Below the pieces are notes generated by a model, which was not told the origin of the DNA, searched no databases, and saw nothing but the letters and a program-made list of their open reading frames with translations. From positions 62,001-126,000 of the forward strand of contig NZ_JAGQDH010000008.1 of assembly GCF_018069895.1 (NCBI RefSeq): a DNA stretch of 64,000 nucleotides. Direction: 5' to 3'. A program made the translations under genes and the position numbers. Positions 42,573-52,199 of the stretch are shown here, piece by piece (within the stretch, counting starts at the first letter, position 1; every line of letters begins with the position of its first letter). The DNA is from Roseovarius autotrophicus (lineage in GTDB: Bacteria > Pseudomonadota > Alphaproteobacteria > Rhodobacterales > Rhodobacteraceae).

Positions 42573-43973
42573 ATGGATCCGATTGAAATCGGGCTGGTCG
42601 TAACCGGCCTCATGCTGGTCGTGGTGGTGCTGGGAATGCGCGTGGCCTATGCGGCGGCGCTGGCGGGCATGATCGGCCTCATCTGGATATTCTGGGCGCG
42701 CAAGGGCTATGCGGGCGATCAGTTCCTCTGGGCGCTCACCGTCGCGGTCAAGACGGCCGGGCAGGTGCCCCATTCCAAGGTAAGCTCTCAGGCGCTCAGC
42801 CTCATTCCCACCTTCATTCTGATCGGCTATCTCGCCTATTACGCGGGGCTCACGCGCGCGCTCTTCGAGGCGGCGAAACGCTGGATCGCCTGGGTGCCGG
42901 GGGGGCTTGCGGTCTCGACGATCTTCGCCACGGCGGGCTTTGCGGCGGTGTCGGGGGCAAGCGTGGCGACGGCGGCGGTGTTTGCCCGCATCGCCATCCC
43001 CGAGATGCTTAAGATCGGCTATGACAAGCGGTTCGCGGCGGGCGTGGTCGCGGCAGGCGGCACATTGGCAAGCCTCATTCCACCCTCGGCACTTCTGGTG
43101 ATCTACGCGATCATCGTCGAGCAGGACGTGGGGAAACTCCTGCTCGCGGGCTTCATCCCCGGCGTCTTTTCGGCCTTCATCTATGCATTTCTCATCATCG
43201 GGATGGCGCTCACGATCAAGGGCTTCGGCCCGCCGGTGGGCGGGTTCACCTGGCGCGAGCGGTTCGTGTCGCTGCCGCCCGCCCTGCCCATCGTGTTCGT
43301 CGTCGTGACGATCATCTTCTTCGTCTACAACCCGTTTGGCGGCGATGCCTGGGGCACGCCCACCGAGGGCGGCGCGATCGGCGCCTTCGTCGTGTTTCTC
43401 ATGGCGCTCTACCGGGGGATGCGCTGGCCGGAACTCAAGGACGCGCTGCTGGAGACGGCCAAGCTCTCGGTGATGATCTTCACCATCATTTGGGGGGTGC
43501 TGGTCTATGTGCGCTTCCTGGGCTTCGCGGACCTGCCAAGCGCGTTTTCCGACTGGATCACCTCGCTCACGCTCTCGCCCATGCTGATTCTCGTCTGCAT
43601 CCTGCTGGCCTATGCGGTTCTGGGGATGTTCATGGACGCGATCGGGATGCTGCTTCTGACGCTTCCGGTGGTCTATCCGGCGGTGATGGCGCTTAATGGC
43701 GGGGTCTATGTCAGCGCGGCGGACAGCACTTTCGGCATGTCCGGCCCGATGTGCGCGATCTGGTTCGGAATCCTGGTGGTCAAGATGGCCGAGTTCTGCC
43801 TGATAACCCCGCCCATCGGTCTCAACTGTTTCGTGGTGGCAGGCGTGCGCCCCGATATCAGCGTTCAGGACGTGTTCCGTGGCGTGATGCCCTTCTTCGT
43901 CGCCGATGCGGTGACCATCGCGCTTCTGGTGGCCTTTCCGATGATCGTGCTCTGGTTGCCGGGGCTGGCGTGA
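42573..43973 (+). CDS. dctM: DctM, TRAP transporter large membrane subunit
   Basis: A 466-residue polytopic protein of the DctM/ion-transporter superfamily with about 12 helices. SSQALSLIPTFILIGYLAYYAGL, GGLAVSTIFATAGFAAVSGASVATAA and the proline-rich re-entrant segment AAGGTLASLIPPSALLVIYAI are highly characteristic (each quoted only in part here as landmarks near residues 70, 110 and 165). A second re-entrant segment, LITPPIGLNCFVVAG, lies near residue 408. It forms the transport channel with DctQ. The stop is followed by the leader of the flagellar block. Confidence 0.92.
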   Translation: MDPIEIGLVVTGLMLVVVVLGMRVAYAAALAGMIGLIWIFWARKGYAGDQFLWALTVAVKTAGQVPHSKVSSQALSLIPTFILIGYLAYYAGLTRALFEAAKRWIAWVPGGLAVSTIFATAGFAAVSGASVATAAVFARIAIPEMLKIGYDKRFAAGVVAAGGTLASLIPPSALLVIYAIIVEQDVGKLLLAGFIPGVFSAFIYAFLIIGMALTIKGFGPPVGGFTWRERFVSLPPALPIVFVVVTIIFFVYNPFGGDAWGTPTEGGAIGAFVVFLMALYRGMRWPELKDALLETAKLSVMIFTIIWGVLVYVRFLGFADLPSAFSDWITSLTLSPMLILVCILLAYAVLGMFMDAIGMLLLTLPVVYPAVMALNGGVYVSAADSTFGMSGPMCAIWFGILVVKMAEFCLITPPIGLNCFVVAGVRPDISVQDVFRGVMPFFVADAVTIALLVAFPMIVLWLPGLA

Positions 43974-43993
43974 GATCGTGAAAACTTGAGGTG

Positions 43994-44008
43994 TTAACGC
44001 CCCCTTAA
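43994..44008. promoter_or_regulatory. CtrA-like site TTAA-N7-TTAA upstream of motB
   Basis: An exact match to the full CtrA consensus TTAA-N7-TTAA, 45 bp before the motB start. CtrA is the master regulator of flagellar genes in Caulobacter and is required for motility in many Rhodobacterales, so both position and target are as expected. Confidence 0.7.
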
Positions 44009-44053
44009 TGGCCTGCGTGCTAAGCCTCTCTCCGGGCGAGAGAGGTGGTGAGA

Positions 44054-44890
44054 ATGGATGCGCGCAGCAATGCCGCGCCGGTCATCATCAAACGGAAGAA
44101 GATCGTCGCTGGCGGCGGGCATCACGGCGGGGCGTGGAAGGTCGCCTATGCCGATTTTGTCACCGCGATGATGGCGTTTTTCCTGCTGATGTGGCTTCTG
44201 GGCGCGACGACCGAGAAACAACGCAAGGGCATTGCCGATTACTTCAACCCGACCGTGCCGGTAAACCGTGTGTCGGGCGGCGGCAGCGGTGCCTTTGGCG
44301 GGGATTCGGTGTTTTCCGAACAGGCTCTTGCGCAAAGCGGCACCGGCGCCTCAGGCCTCCAAGGCACCGAGAGCAGGCAGGCGCGGGGTGATCTCGGCGT
44401 GGCGAATCCGGGGGCCGAAGAAGACGAGGCAACCTTCGCCGAGGTCTCGGAGGCGCTGCGCGCGCGCAGCGGCGAGAGCCTCGCCTCGGAGGACATCCTG
44501 CGCCATATCGTGACGCGCGTGACCGACGAGGGGCTGATCATCGAGATTTCAGACCTCGACGGCGCGCCGCTCTTTCAGGCCGAGGGGGCCGAGCCGACAC
44601 GCCTCTTGCACGAAATCGTGACCCTCGTCGCCTCGGTGGTGGAACTTGCGCGCAATGAGCTGGCGATTGCCGCGCATACCCACGCGCGTCCGGTGGTTCT
44701 CGCCAGAAATCCGGTCTGGGACCTGTCCGCCGCGCGCGCCAACCGGATGCGCGCCCTTCTGGAAGAGGCGGGTCTGCGGCCTGCGCGGATGCGCCGGGTG
44801 ACGGGCCATGCGGACCGCAACCCAAGCGTGCCCAACCCAATGGATGCACGCAACAATCGGGTCGGGGTGATCCTGCTGCGGTCGGGCTGA
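44054..44890 (+). CDS. motB: MotB, flagellar stator protein
   Basis: A 278-residue stator subunit. One membrane helix near the N-terminus contains the essential proton-binding aspartate (D34 in VAYADFVTAMMAF). A low-complexity periplasmic linker (about 70-120) follows, and the C-terminal OmpA-like peptidoglycan-binding domain carries HTHARPVVL, LSAARANRMRALLEEAG and VTGHADRNPSVPN. No motA is adjacent. The ATG at 44054 is 9 bases after GAGAGG; the GTG codons at 44045 and 44048 are alternatives. It begins the block motB-flgE-flgK-flgL-flgI, whose order I recall from roseobacter flagellar clusters. Confidence 0.9.
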   Translation: MDARSNAAPVIIKRKKIVAGGGHHGGAWKVAYADFVTAMMAFFLLMWLLGATTEKQRKGIADYFNPTVPVNRVSGGGSGAFGGDSVFSEQALAQSGTGASGLQGTESRQARGDLGVANPGAEEDEATFAEVSEALRARSGESLASEDILRHIVTRVTDEGLIIEISDLDGAPLFQAEGAEPTRLLHEIVTLVASVVELARNELAIAAHTHARPVVLARNPVWDLSAARANRMRALLEEAGLRPARMRRVTGHADRNPSVPNPMDARNNRVGVILLRSG

Positions 44891-44917
44891 GACGACAGAT
44901 CGGCGCAAGTTTAGACA

Positions 44918-44932
44918 TTAGCGGCCTGTTAA
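44918..44932. promoter_or_regulatory. CtrA-like site TTAG-N7-TTAA upstream of flgE
   Basis: One mismatch from TTAA-N7-TTAA, in the 99-bp gap between motB and flgE and 57 bp before the flgE start. It suggests that flgE has its own CtrA-linked promoter in addition to read-through from motB. Confidence 0.5.
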
Positions 44933-44989
44933 GCCAACGCGCTTATGACTGAGAGTCGACGATGTTCGAACCAGTTGAAAGGCGTGTCC

Positions 44990-46291
44990 ATGACGATCTC
45001 TTCTTCCCTGAACGCAAGTGTCGCGGGGCTCAATGCCAACGCCTCGCGGCTGGCCGCGATTTCCGACAATGTCGCGAACTCCTCGACCTTTGGCTATCGC
45101 CGGGTCGAAACCAGCTTCGAATCGCTCGTGATATCGGGCAATGGCGGCAAGTATGTTGCGGGTGGCGTGCGAGCCGATTCCGAGCGTCTGGTCGATCAGG
45201 GCGGCTCGCTCTCGCCCACGTCGAACCCGACCGACCTCGCGGTGCGCGGACGCGGGTTCATCCCGGTGGCACTGGCCAGCGAGGTTGATGGTGGCAATGG
45301 TTCGCCGCAGATGCTGCTCACCTCAACGGGCTCCTTCCGAACCGATTCAGACGGCAGGCTGGTGACGACCTCCGGTCTTGTGCTCATGGGCTGGCCGGCC
45401 AATCCGGACGGTACGATCCCGCCTTTTCCGCGCGACACCAGTGACGGGCTGGAGCCAGTCCGCCTCAACGTCAACCGCCTGATCGGAGAACCGACGACCT
45501 CGGTCAATTTCGGGATAAACCTGCCCGCGACCGATACCGAATCGACCGCTTCGGGCGTCCCGCAACAGCTCTCGGTGGAATATTTCGACAATCTCGGGCG
45601 ATCCGAAACGATTGGCGTGATCTTCAGCCCGCTGATTCCGGCCTCCGGTTCCTCGAACCAGTGGACGATGACGGTGACCGACTCGGCGCTTGGCGGTGCC
45701 GTCATTGGTGAATACGATCTGACATTCGACGATGCGCGTGGCACCGGCGGCACGCTGCTGAACGTGAACACGCTTAGCGGCGGGCCCTACGATCCGGCCA
45801 CCGGACGCCTCATCGTGCAGGTCGGCGGCGGCCCGATGGAGATCACCATCGGGCGTCCCAACACATCCGAGGGGCTGACCCAGCTGTCCAACAGTTTCGC
45901 GCCGCTCTCGGTCTCGAAGGACGGCTCGCCCGTGGGCAACATGACCACGGTCAATGTGGACGCGAACGGCTTTGTCCACGCGACCTTCGACACCGGTGTG
46001 ACACGGATCATCTTCCAGGTGCCGCTGGTGGATCTGCCGAATCCCAACGGCATGATCTCGCTCGACAGCCAGACCTTCCGGCCCTCGATCGACAGCGGCA
46101 CCTTCTTTCTCTGGGATGCGGGCGACGGGCCGACCGGCGACGTGATTTCCTTTGCACTACAGGAATCGGCGACCGACGTGGCGCGCGAGTTGACCGACAT
46201 GATCCAGACACAGCGCGCCTACTCCTCGAATGCGCGGGTGATCCAGACCGTTAATGAAATGCTTCAGGAAACCACCAATATGGTCCGTTGA
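44990..46291 (+). CDS. flgE: FlgE, flagellar hook protein
   Basis: A 433-residue axial protein. The N-terminal helix has the rod/hook motif NASVAGLNANASRLAAISDNVANSSTFGYRR (landmark: ANSSTFGYRR near residue 35), and the C-terminus has QTQRAYSSNARVIQTVNEMLQE (landmark: AYSSNARVIQ), the heptad-rich ends that pack together in the hook. The middle is variable and exposed. There is no signal peptide, as expected for type III flagellar export. ATG 44990 follows GTTGAAAGG; an earlier in-frame ATG at 44945 would disturb the conserved N-terminus. Confidence 0.92.
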   Translation: MTISSSLNASVAGLNANASRLAAISDNVANSSTFGYRRVETSFESLVISGNGGKYVAGGVRADSERLVDQGGSLSPTSNPTDLAVRGRGFIPVALASEVDGGNGSPQMLLTSTGSFRTDSDGRLVTTSGLVLMGWPANPDGTIPPFPRDTSDGLEPVRLNVNRLIGEPTTSVNFGINLPATDTESTASGVPQQLSVEYFDNLGRSETIGVIFSPLIPASGSSNQWTMTVTDSALGGAVIGEYDLTFDDARGTGGTLLNVNTLSGGPYDPATGRLIVQVGGGPMEITIGRPNTSEGLTQLSNSFAPLSVSKDGSPVGNMTTVNVDANGFVHATFDTGVTRIIFQVPLVDLPNPNGMISLDSQTFRPSIDSGTFFLWDAGDGPTGDVISFALQESATDVARELTDMIQTQRAYSSNARVIQTVNEMLQETTNMVR

Positions 46292-46324
46292 TCGCGGGCC
46301 GAACCAGCTTGAAGGAGGCGTGCC

Positions 46325-47743
46325 ATGACACTTACCGCCGCCCTTGGCAACGCGCTGACCGGGCTTGTGGCCAATGCGCGCATGACCGATGTGATCGCGG
46401 GCAACCTCGCCAACATGCTGACGCATGGCTATGCCCCGCGCGAGGTCGTGCTTCAGGCGCGGCTCGATTCCGGTGTTCGCGTGATCGGGATCACGCGCAA
46501 CCTCGATCCGGTGCTGCTGGCGGACCGGCGTCTTGCGGACGGCGCGATGGCCGGCGCCGATGCAAGCGCGGCCTTTGCCGCCGCGCTGGAGCGTATCATT
46601 CCGGGCGCGACCATGCCGGGCAGTCTCTCGGACCGGCTGAGCAGTTTCGAGGCGACGCTTGTCGCCGCCTCCGCGCGCCCCGAGGACGAACTGCGTCTTG
46701 CCGCAGTGCTGACCGAGGCGCGCGGTCTAGCCTCCGCGCTCAACACAGCCTCGGCCCGGATCGATACCCTGCGCCAGCAGGCGGATGCCGGGATCGCTCG
46801 GGCGGTGGCCGACCTCAATTCCGGGCTCGAGCGGGTCGGGCAGATCAACGCGCGGATCATTGCCGCGCGCAGCACGGGCCAGGAGACCGCGACGCTCGAG
46901 GATCTGCGCCAGCAGGAGGTCGATGCGCTGGCCGCGCTCGTGCCACTGCGCCAGCTCGAGCGCGCGAACGGGAGCGTGGCGCTCGTGACCACGGGCGGGG
47001 CGCTGTTGCTTGACGGCCGCGCGGTAACGGTCGCCTTCGACGCAACCCGGCTGGTGACTGCCGACATGAGCCTTGAGGGCGGGCAACTCTCGGGCCTTAG
47101 CATCGACGGTCACGCGATACCGGTCTCCGGTGGGGGGCCTCTCGGCGGCGGGCGGCTGGGGGCGCTCTTCGACAACCGCGACCGGCTCGGGCCAGAGGCA
47201 CAAAGGGCGCTGGATGCGCTGGCGCGAGATTTGATCGAGCGGGTCGAGACGTTGACTCCGCCGCCCGTGCCCGCGCTGTTCACCGATGCCGGCGCGCGCC
47301 TCGATCCGCTGTCCGGAACGGGCCTTGCCGGGCGCGTGACGCTCAACCCGGTCGTGGACCCCGGGCGCGGCGGCGCATTCTTTCGGTTTCGGACCGGGCC
47401 GGATGCCGCCACACCATCGGCCCCCGCCCATGCTCCCTATCTTGCCGCCCTTGCCGAGGCCCTGAATGCGCCGCGCGCCCTTGATGCCTCTGCTCCGGCC
47501 CGCTCGTTGGCGGGGGGGCTCGCCGATCTCGAAAGTCGGGTGGCGCAGACCCGGCTGGCCGCCGAGCGCGCGGTGGGTTTCGCCGCCGGCCAGGTCAACG
47601 AGTTGCGCGCCCTCGAGATGCAGGGCGGCGTCGACAGTGACGCGGAACTGCAACGGCTTTTGCTGGTCGAACAGGCATTCGCGGCCAATGCCCGGATGAT
47701 CCAGACCATCGACGACATGATGCAAACCCTATTGAGGATCTGA
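46325..47743 (+). CDS. flgK: FlgK, flagellar hook-filament junction protein 1
   Basis: A 472-residue hook-associated protein joining the hook to the filament. It has the conserved axial N-terminus (TAALGNALTGLVANARMTDVIAGNLAN, with GYAPREV), a middle with long helical repeats including ARIDTLRQQADAGIARAVADLN, and the C-terminal helix LLLVEQAFAANARMIQTIDDMMQTLL typical of FlgK. It is shorter than enterobacterial FlgK (about 550), mainly in the exposed domain. AAGGAGG is 7 bases before the ATG. It follows flgE by 33 bp, and flgL begins 2 bp after it. Confidence 0.9.
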   Translation: MTLTAALGNALTGLVANARMTDVIAGNLANMLTHGYAPREVVLQARLDSGVRVIGITRNLDPVLLADRRLADGAMAGADASAAFAAALERIIPGATMPGSLSDRLSSFEATLVAASARPEDELRLAAVLTEARGLASALNTASARIDTLRQQADAGIARAVADLNSGLERVGQINARIIAARSTGQETATLEDLRQQEVDALAALVPLRQLERANGSVALVTTGGALLLDGRAVTVAFDATRLVTADMSLEGGQLSGLSIDGHAIPVSGGGPLGGGRLGALFDNRDRLGPEAQRALDALARDLIERVETLTPPPVPALFTDAGARLDPLSGTGLAGRVTLNPVVDPGRGGAFFRFRTGPDAATPSAPAHAPYLAALAEALNAPRALDASAPARSLAGGLADLESRVAQTRLAAERAVGFAAGQVNELRALEMQGGVDSDAELQRLLLVEQAFAANARMIQTIDDMMQTLLRI

Positions 47744-47745
47744 CC

Positions 47746-48756
47746 ATGGCCATACAATCCATAGGCGATCTGGCGCAGGAATTCGCGCTGCGCCGCCAGG
47801 TGGTCTCGCTGACGCGCGAGATGAACCGCCTCACCCAGGAAGTGTCAACCGGGCAGGCCGCCGACACGGCACGGCACCTCTCGGGGCATCTTCAGCCGCT
47901 GGCGGATATCGAGCGCGCGCTGGTGCTGGCCACCGCCCAGGGCGATGCCGCCCGGCTTGCGGCGGTGGATGGCGGGCTCATGCAGGCGGCGCTTGAACGG
48001 GTCCAGTCCGAGGCGCAGGGTCTGGCCGAGGCCGCGTTGACAGTCAGCACCGTCGCGGGGGCATCCGGTCTGGCGCCGCTGGCCGCCGAGGCGCGCATGG
48101 CGCTGGAGGCGATGATCGGCGCCCTCAACGTCTCATCCGCCGGGCGGGCCCTGTTTGCCGGGGACCGCTCGGACAGCGTGCCGCTGGCCTCGGCCGGGAC
48201 GCTTCTGTCGGAGTTGCGTCTGGTGCTTTCCGGGCAGGGCGACCGCGCCGGGATAGAGGCCGCCCTCGATGCGTTTTTCGACGTGCCGGGCGGCCCGTTC
48301 GAGACGATCATCTACAGGGGCGGTGCGGATGCGGCCTCGGGCGTGGCTCTCGGCGCGGGTGAAACGGTCACGCTCGACATCCGCGCCGAAGACGACGCGC
48401 TGCGCGGGCAGATCAGGAATGCGGCCATGGTCGCCCTGCTTGACGACGGGGTTCTCGCGCTCGACATGGGCGAGCGGCTGGCGCTCGGGCGGGATCTTGG
48501 CGGCCGGCTGCTTTCCGGGCAGGGCAGGATGGTGGGCCTGCGCGCGCGCCTGGGCGATGCCGAAGCCCGCATCGCCCAGGCTGAAAGCCGCATCGCGGCA
48601 GAGCGGACGAGCCTCTCCATCGCCCGTAACGACCTTGTATCCGTGGACATTTTCGCCTCGGCAACGGCACTGGAAGGGGTGCAGTTCCAGCTCGAGGCAC
48701 TCTATACGCTGACTGTAAGGGCCTCTCGGCTGAACCTTGCGGCGTTCCTGTCATGA
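47746..48756 (+). CDS. flgL: FlgL, flagellar hook-filament junction protein 3
   Basis: A 336-residue flagellin-related protein. The N-terminal helix (QEFALRRQVVSLTREMNRLTQEVSTGQ, landmark LTQEVSTGQ near residue 30) and the C-terminal helix (ARNDLVSVDIFASATALEGVQFQLEALYTLTVRAS, landmark FQLEALY) match the coiled-coil ends of FlgL/flagellin, and the middle is variable. It is identified partly by position between flgK and flgI. It overlaps flgI by 4 bp. Confidence 0.86.
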   Translation: MAIQSIGDLAQEFALRRQVVSLTREMNRLTQEVSTGQAADTARHLSGHLQPLADIERALVLATAQGDAARLAAVDGGLMQAALERVQSEAQGLAEAALTVSTVAGASGLAPLAAEARMALEAMIGALNVSSAGRALFAGDRSDSVPLASAGTLLSELRLVLSGQGDRAGIEAALDAFFDVPGGPFETIIYRGGADAASGVALGAGETVTLDIRAEDDALRGQIRNAAMVALLDDGVLALDMGERLALGRDLGGRLLSGQGRMVGLRARLGDAEARIAQAESRIAAERTSLSIARNDLVSVDIFASATALEGVQFQLEALYTLTVRASRLNLAAFLS

Positions 48757-49877
48757 GCAGGGTGGTCCGGATTCTCTTCGGTATCCTGGCGCTCGGGGCT
48801 GTCACATTCGCGACGGGTTCGCCCCCGATGGCAAGTCCGATCCGAATCAAGGATCTTGTCGAATTTGACGGGGTGCGCGGAAACGATCTTCTCGGATATG
48901 GCCTTGTCGTCGGCCTGAACGGTACCGGTGACGGGCTGCGCAATTCCCCCTTCACCGAAGAGCTTATGTCGAACATTCTGGAACGGCTCGGGATCAATGT
49001 CACCGGAGAGCAGTTTCGCCCCCGCAACGTTGCCGCCGTGATGGTGACGGCGGAATTGCCGGCCTTCGCGCGCGTCGGCAGCCAGATCGACGTGACCATT
49101 TCGGCCATCGGCGACGCCAAGAGCCTTCTGGGCGGCACGCTGATCATGACGCCGCTCAATGCCGCCGACGGGCAGATCTACGCGGTGGCGCAGGGTATGA
49201 TCATCGCCGGCGGGGCTGCGGCCCAGGGCGAGGCCGGGGGCGTCATCCAGGGGGTGCCGACCTCTGGCACGATTCCTTCGGGCGCGCGGATCGAGCGCGA
49301 GGTGGATTTCGACTTCGCCGGGCTCGATGTCGTCCGCCTGGCGCTGCGCGAGCCCGATTTCACCACCGCAGCCCGGATCGAACAGGCGATCAACGGGGCG
49401 GTCGGGCAGTCGGTGGCGCTCATGCTTGATGCCGGCACGGTGCGGCTCGACGTTGCGGGGATGCGCGCGCGCTCTTCCGCCCATGCGCTTGGCCGGGTGG
49501 AGAACCTGCTGGTCGAGCCGCAGCGCAAGGCGCGCGTCGTGGTTGATCAGAGATCGGGCACCATCGTGATGGGGCAGGATGTGCGAATCTCGCGGGTGGC
49601 GGTGTCACAGGGCAACCTGACCCTGCGGATACAAGAGGCGCCGCTGGTGGTGCAGCCCAACCCGTTTGCCCGCGGCGAGACGGTGGTGGTGCCCCGCACC
49701 CGGGCCGAACTCGATCAGGAGCCAGGGATCGGCCTTGCCGAAGTGCCGGACGGCACCTCGCTTGCAGAGGTGATCGCGGGGCTCAATGCGCTTGGCGTGG
49801 CCCCGCGCGACATGATCGACATTCTCAAGAGCATCAAGGCGGCAGGTGCGCTTCATGCCGAATTCGTGGTGCGATGA
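48753..49877 (+). CDS. flgI: FlgI, flagellar P-ring protein
   Basis: A 374-residue periplasmic protein forming the P-ring around the rod. The signal peptide ends near residue 27; the mature sequence begins SPIRIKDLVEFDGVRGNDLLGYGLVVGLNGTGD, of which GLVVGLNGTGD (near residue 55) is the FlgI hallmark. RPRNVAAVMVTAELP and the C-terminal PRDMIDILKSIKAAGALHAEFVV (landmark ALHAEFVVR) are also typical. It overlaps flgL by 4 bp and converges on pncB with only 5 bp between, leaving no room for a separate terminator. Confidence 0.94.
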   Translation: MSRVVRILFGILALGAVTFATGSPPMASPIRIKDLVEFDGVRGNDLLGYGLVVGLNGTGDGLRNSPFTEELMSNILERLGINVTGEQFRPRNVAAVMVTAELPAFARVGSQIDVTISAIGDAKSLLGGTLIMTPLNAADGQIYAVAQGMIIAGGAAAQGEAGGVIQGVPTSGTIPSGARIEREVDFDFAGLDVVRLALREPDFTTAARIEQAINGAVGQSVALMLDAGTVRLDVAGMRARSSAHALGRVENLLVEPQRKARVVVDQRSGTIVMGQDVRISRVAVSQGNLTLRIQEAPLVVQPNPFARGETVVVPRTRAELDQEPGIGLAEVPDGTSLAEVIAGLNALGVAPRDMIDILKSIKAAGALHAEFVVR

Positions 49878-49882
49878 GCGCG

Positions 49883-51175
49883 TCAGACCAGCACGTCGAT
49901 CTCGGCCTGTTCCCCGACGCCAAAGACACGGCGATAGCGTGCGATTTCCCCGGCCGGACCCATCGCCTTGCGCGGGTTGTCCGAAAGCTTGACGGTGGGG
50001 CGCCCGTTGGCCGCGACGGCCTTGCAGACCAGCGAGAACGGGGCGAGCGCGTCCTCGGGGGTGAGGCCGCGAAAATCGTTCGTCAGCAAGGTGCCCCAGC
50101 CGAAGGATGTGCGCACCCGCCCGGAAAAGCGGGCATGCAGATCGATGATGCGGTCCACGTCCAGCCCGTCGGAAAAGATCACCATCTTGGTGCGCGGATC
50201 CTCGCCGCGCGATTGCCACCAGCGGATCGCCGTCTCGGCGCCATCCTCGGGCTTGCCGGAATCGATCCGGATCCCAGTCCAGCCGGCAAGCCAGTCGGGT
50301 GCCCGTTCAAGAAATCCGCTGGTGCCGAATGTATCGGGCAGGATGATGCGCAGGTTGCCGTCATGTTCTTCGTGCCAGTCGGCCAGCACCTTGTAGGGCG
50401 CGCGGGCCAGATCCTCGTCGCTGTCGGCGAGGGCGGCATAGACCATGGGCAGTTCATGGGCATTGGTGCCGATCGCCTCGAGATCACGGTTCTTGGCGAT
50501 CAGGCAGTTCGACGTGCCGACGAACCGGTCGCCCAGCCCCTCGTGCATGGCCTGCACACACCAGTCCTGCCAGAGAAACGAGTGCCGCCGCCTTGTGCCG
50601 AAATCTGCGATGCGCAGGCCCTGCAAGGGGCGAAGACGCTCGACCTTTTCCCAAAGCTTGGTCATTGCGCGGGCGTAAAGCACCTGAAGCTCGAATTTCT
50701 TCATCCTCCCCAGAACCGCGCGCGCACGCAATTCCATCAACACGGCAAGCGCGGGGATTTCCCACAGCATCACCTCGGGCCATGAGCCCTCGAAGGTCAG
50801 CTCGTATTGCCCGTCGCGCCGCTCCAGGTGATAAGGCGGCAGGCGCAACGCCTCGAACCAGTCCATGAATTCGGGCGTGAACATCTGCCGCTTGCCGTAA
50901 AACGTGTTGCCGCGCATCCAGGTGCTTTCCCCCCGCGACAGCGACAGCTTGCGGATATGGTCAAGCTGCTCGCGCAACTCGCCCTCGTCCACCAGATCGG
51001 CAAGCCTCACCGCCGAGGTCCGGTTGATCAGCGAGAATCTCACCTGCGTGTCTGGCTTGTTGCGCAGCACCGACTGGCACATCAGCAACTTGTAGAAATC
51101 CGTGTCGATCAGCGACCGCACGATCGGGTCCATCTTCCAGCGGTGATTGTAGACGCGGGTGGCGATATCGACCAT
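49883..51175 (-). CDS. pncB: PncB, nicotinate phosphoribosyltransferase
   Basis: A 430-residue enzyme of NAD salvage, joining nicotinate with PRPP. It has [14 protein letters not shown] near residue 22, [14 protein letters not shown], the catalytic histidine region [13 protein letters not shown] (near residue 192), [10 protein letters not shown] and [12 protein letters not shown], all typical. It lies between the flagellar block and a LysR gene and shows no functional link to them. Its upstream gap to the LysR gene is 36 bp, so the two minus-strand genes could share a transcript. Confidence 0.94.
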   Translation of the reverse strand: MVDIATRVYNHRWKMDPIVRSLIDTDFYKLLMCQSVLRNKPDTQVRFSLINRTSAVRLADLVDEGELREQLDHIRKLSLSRGESTWMRGNTFYGKRQMFTPEFMDWFEALRLPPYHLERRDGQYELTFEGSWPEVMLWEIPALAVLMELRARAVLGRMKKFELQVLYARAMTKLWEKVERLRPLQGLRIADFGTRRRHSFLWQDWCVQAMHEGLGDRFVGTSNCLIAKNRDLEAIGTNAHELPMVYAALADSDEDLARAPYKVLADWHEEHDGNLRIILPDTFGTSGFLERAPDWLAGWTGIRIDSGKPEDGAETAIRWWQSRGEDPRTKMVIFSDGLDVDRIIDLHARFSGRVRTSFGWGTLLTNDFRGLTPEDALAPFSLVCKAVAANGRPTVKLSDNPRKAMGPAGEIARYRRVFGVGEQAEIDVLV

Positions 51176-51211
51176 GGCACGGCCTCCGGGCAGGGCAATG
51201 CGGCGGTTAAA

Positions 51212-52102
51212 TCAAAGCCCCGTGCCCTGCGCAAGGCCGGGCATGTCCGCAAGACGCCGCCAATCCTCCTCCCAGCCCGCGCCGGGGCCTGCGAGGCGCA
51301 GCATCCACAATTCCATGTCGAGCGCGGGAAGGCGTGGGGCGAGGCTTACCAGACGGCCTGCGTCCAGATCGGCGCGCGCCATCGCCTGAGGCAGCCAGGC
51401 CACGCCGATACCACGGCGTGCGTATTCATGTGCGGCAAGCGTCAGCGCCGTTTCGGCGCAGCGGCGCAACCGCAGGCCGGGGGCGATGCGCGGCAGGAGG
51501 GCGCGATCCATCACCTGCCCCAGAAACACGTCGCCGGGATAGCCAACATAGGGCAGCTCGTCCGGAAGCCCCGCCAGCGTCGGCGCGGCCACCGGCAAGA
51601 GGCGTTCGGGGCCAAGCGGCACGCGCTCGAACGCGCCGCTGATAGAGAGCGGTGCGATGCCGGGCACGTCATAGACCACCGCCAGATCGGCCTCGCCCGC
51701 CAGCAGCCGCAACAGACATTCCTCGCGGTTCTCCGAGCGCACGCGCACCGGGCGGCTCTGGCCTTCGGTCAGGGCTGCGACGATGGCCGGAGAATGGGTG
51801 GTGGTGATGGCGTGCTGACAGGCAAGCGTGAGGCCGCGCAGCCCGCCGCCCTGTGCAAGCCCTTCGCGCAATTGGCGCAGTTGCGCGGCAAGGCTGCGCA
51901 TGGCGGGCAGATGCTGCGCCAGTTCGGGCAGAAGTGTCAGCGGCTTTCGCCGCCTCTCGAACAGGGCCACGCCAAGCGCCGCCTCGATCGCCCGCAGCCG
52001 CCGGGTAAAGGCCGACTGGCTGACATGGCGCAAGGCGGCGGCGCGCGCCAGCGATCCGGCATCGGCCACGGCCAGGATATCGTCAAGCCATTCGAGTCGC
52101 AT
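51212..52102 (-). CDS. LysR-family transcriptional regulator
   Basis: A 296-residue regulator. The N-terminal winged helix-turn-helix reads FLAVADAGSLARAAALRHVSQSAFTRRLRAIEAALG (landmark SQSAFTRRLRAIE, about residues 28-40), with the family's FERRRKPL immediately after. The rest is a periplasmic-binding-protein-like effector domain. It is divergent from the pyridoxal enzyme at 52200, with 97 bp between the starts, the classical LysR layout, so that gene is the probable target. If the neighbour is cysteate sulfo-lyase, this would play the part of CuyR; the effector would then be cysteate or a product, which is inference. Confidence 0.88.
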   Translation of the reverse strand: MRLEWLDDILAVADAGSLARAAALRHVSQSAFTRRLRAIEAALGVALFERRRKPLTLLPELAQHLPAMRSLAAQLRQLREGLAQGGGLRGLTLACQHAITTTHSPAIVAALTEGQSRPVRVRSENREECLLRLLAGEADLAVVYDVPGIAPLSISGAFERVPLGPERLLPVAAPTLAGLPDELPYVGYPGDVFLGQVMDRALLPRIAPGLRLRRCAETALTLAAHEYARRGIGVAWLPQAMARADLDAGRLVSLAPRLPALDMELWMLRLAGPGAGWEEDWRRLADMPGLAQGTGL

Positions 52103-52199
52103 CTTGCAATCCGTGCATGATTTTCAACGATATTAGTATTAGACAGGGTGTTTGTCGCGCCTTAACGTGCGGAAATCGCATATTGATGGAGTGATCCCC

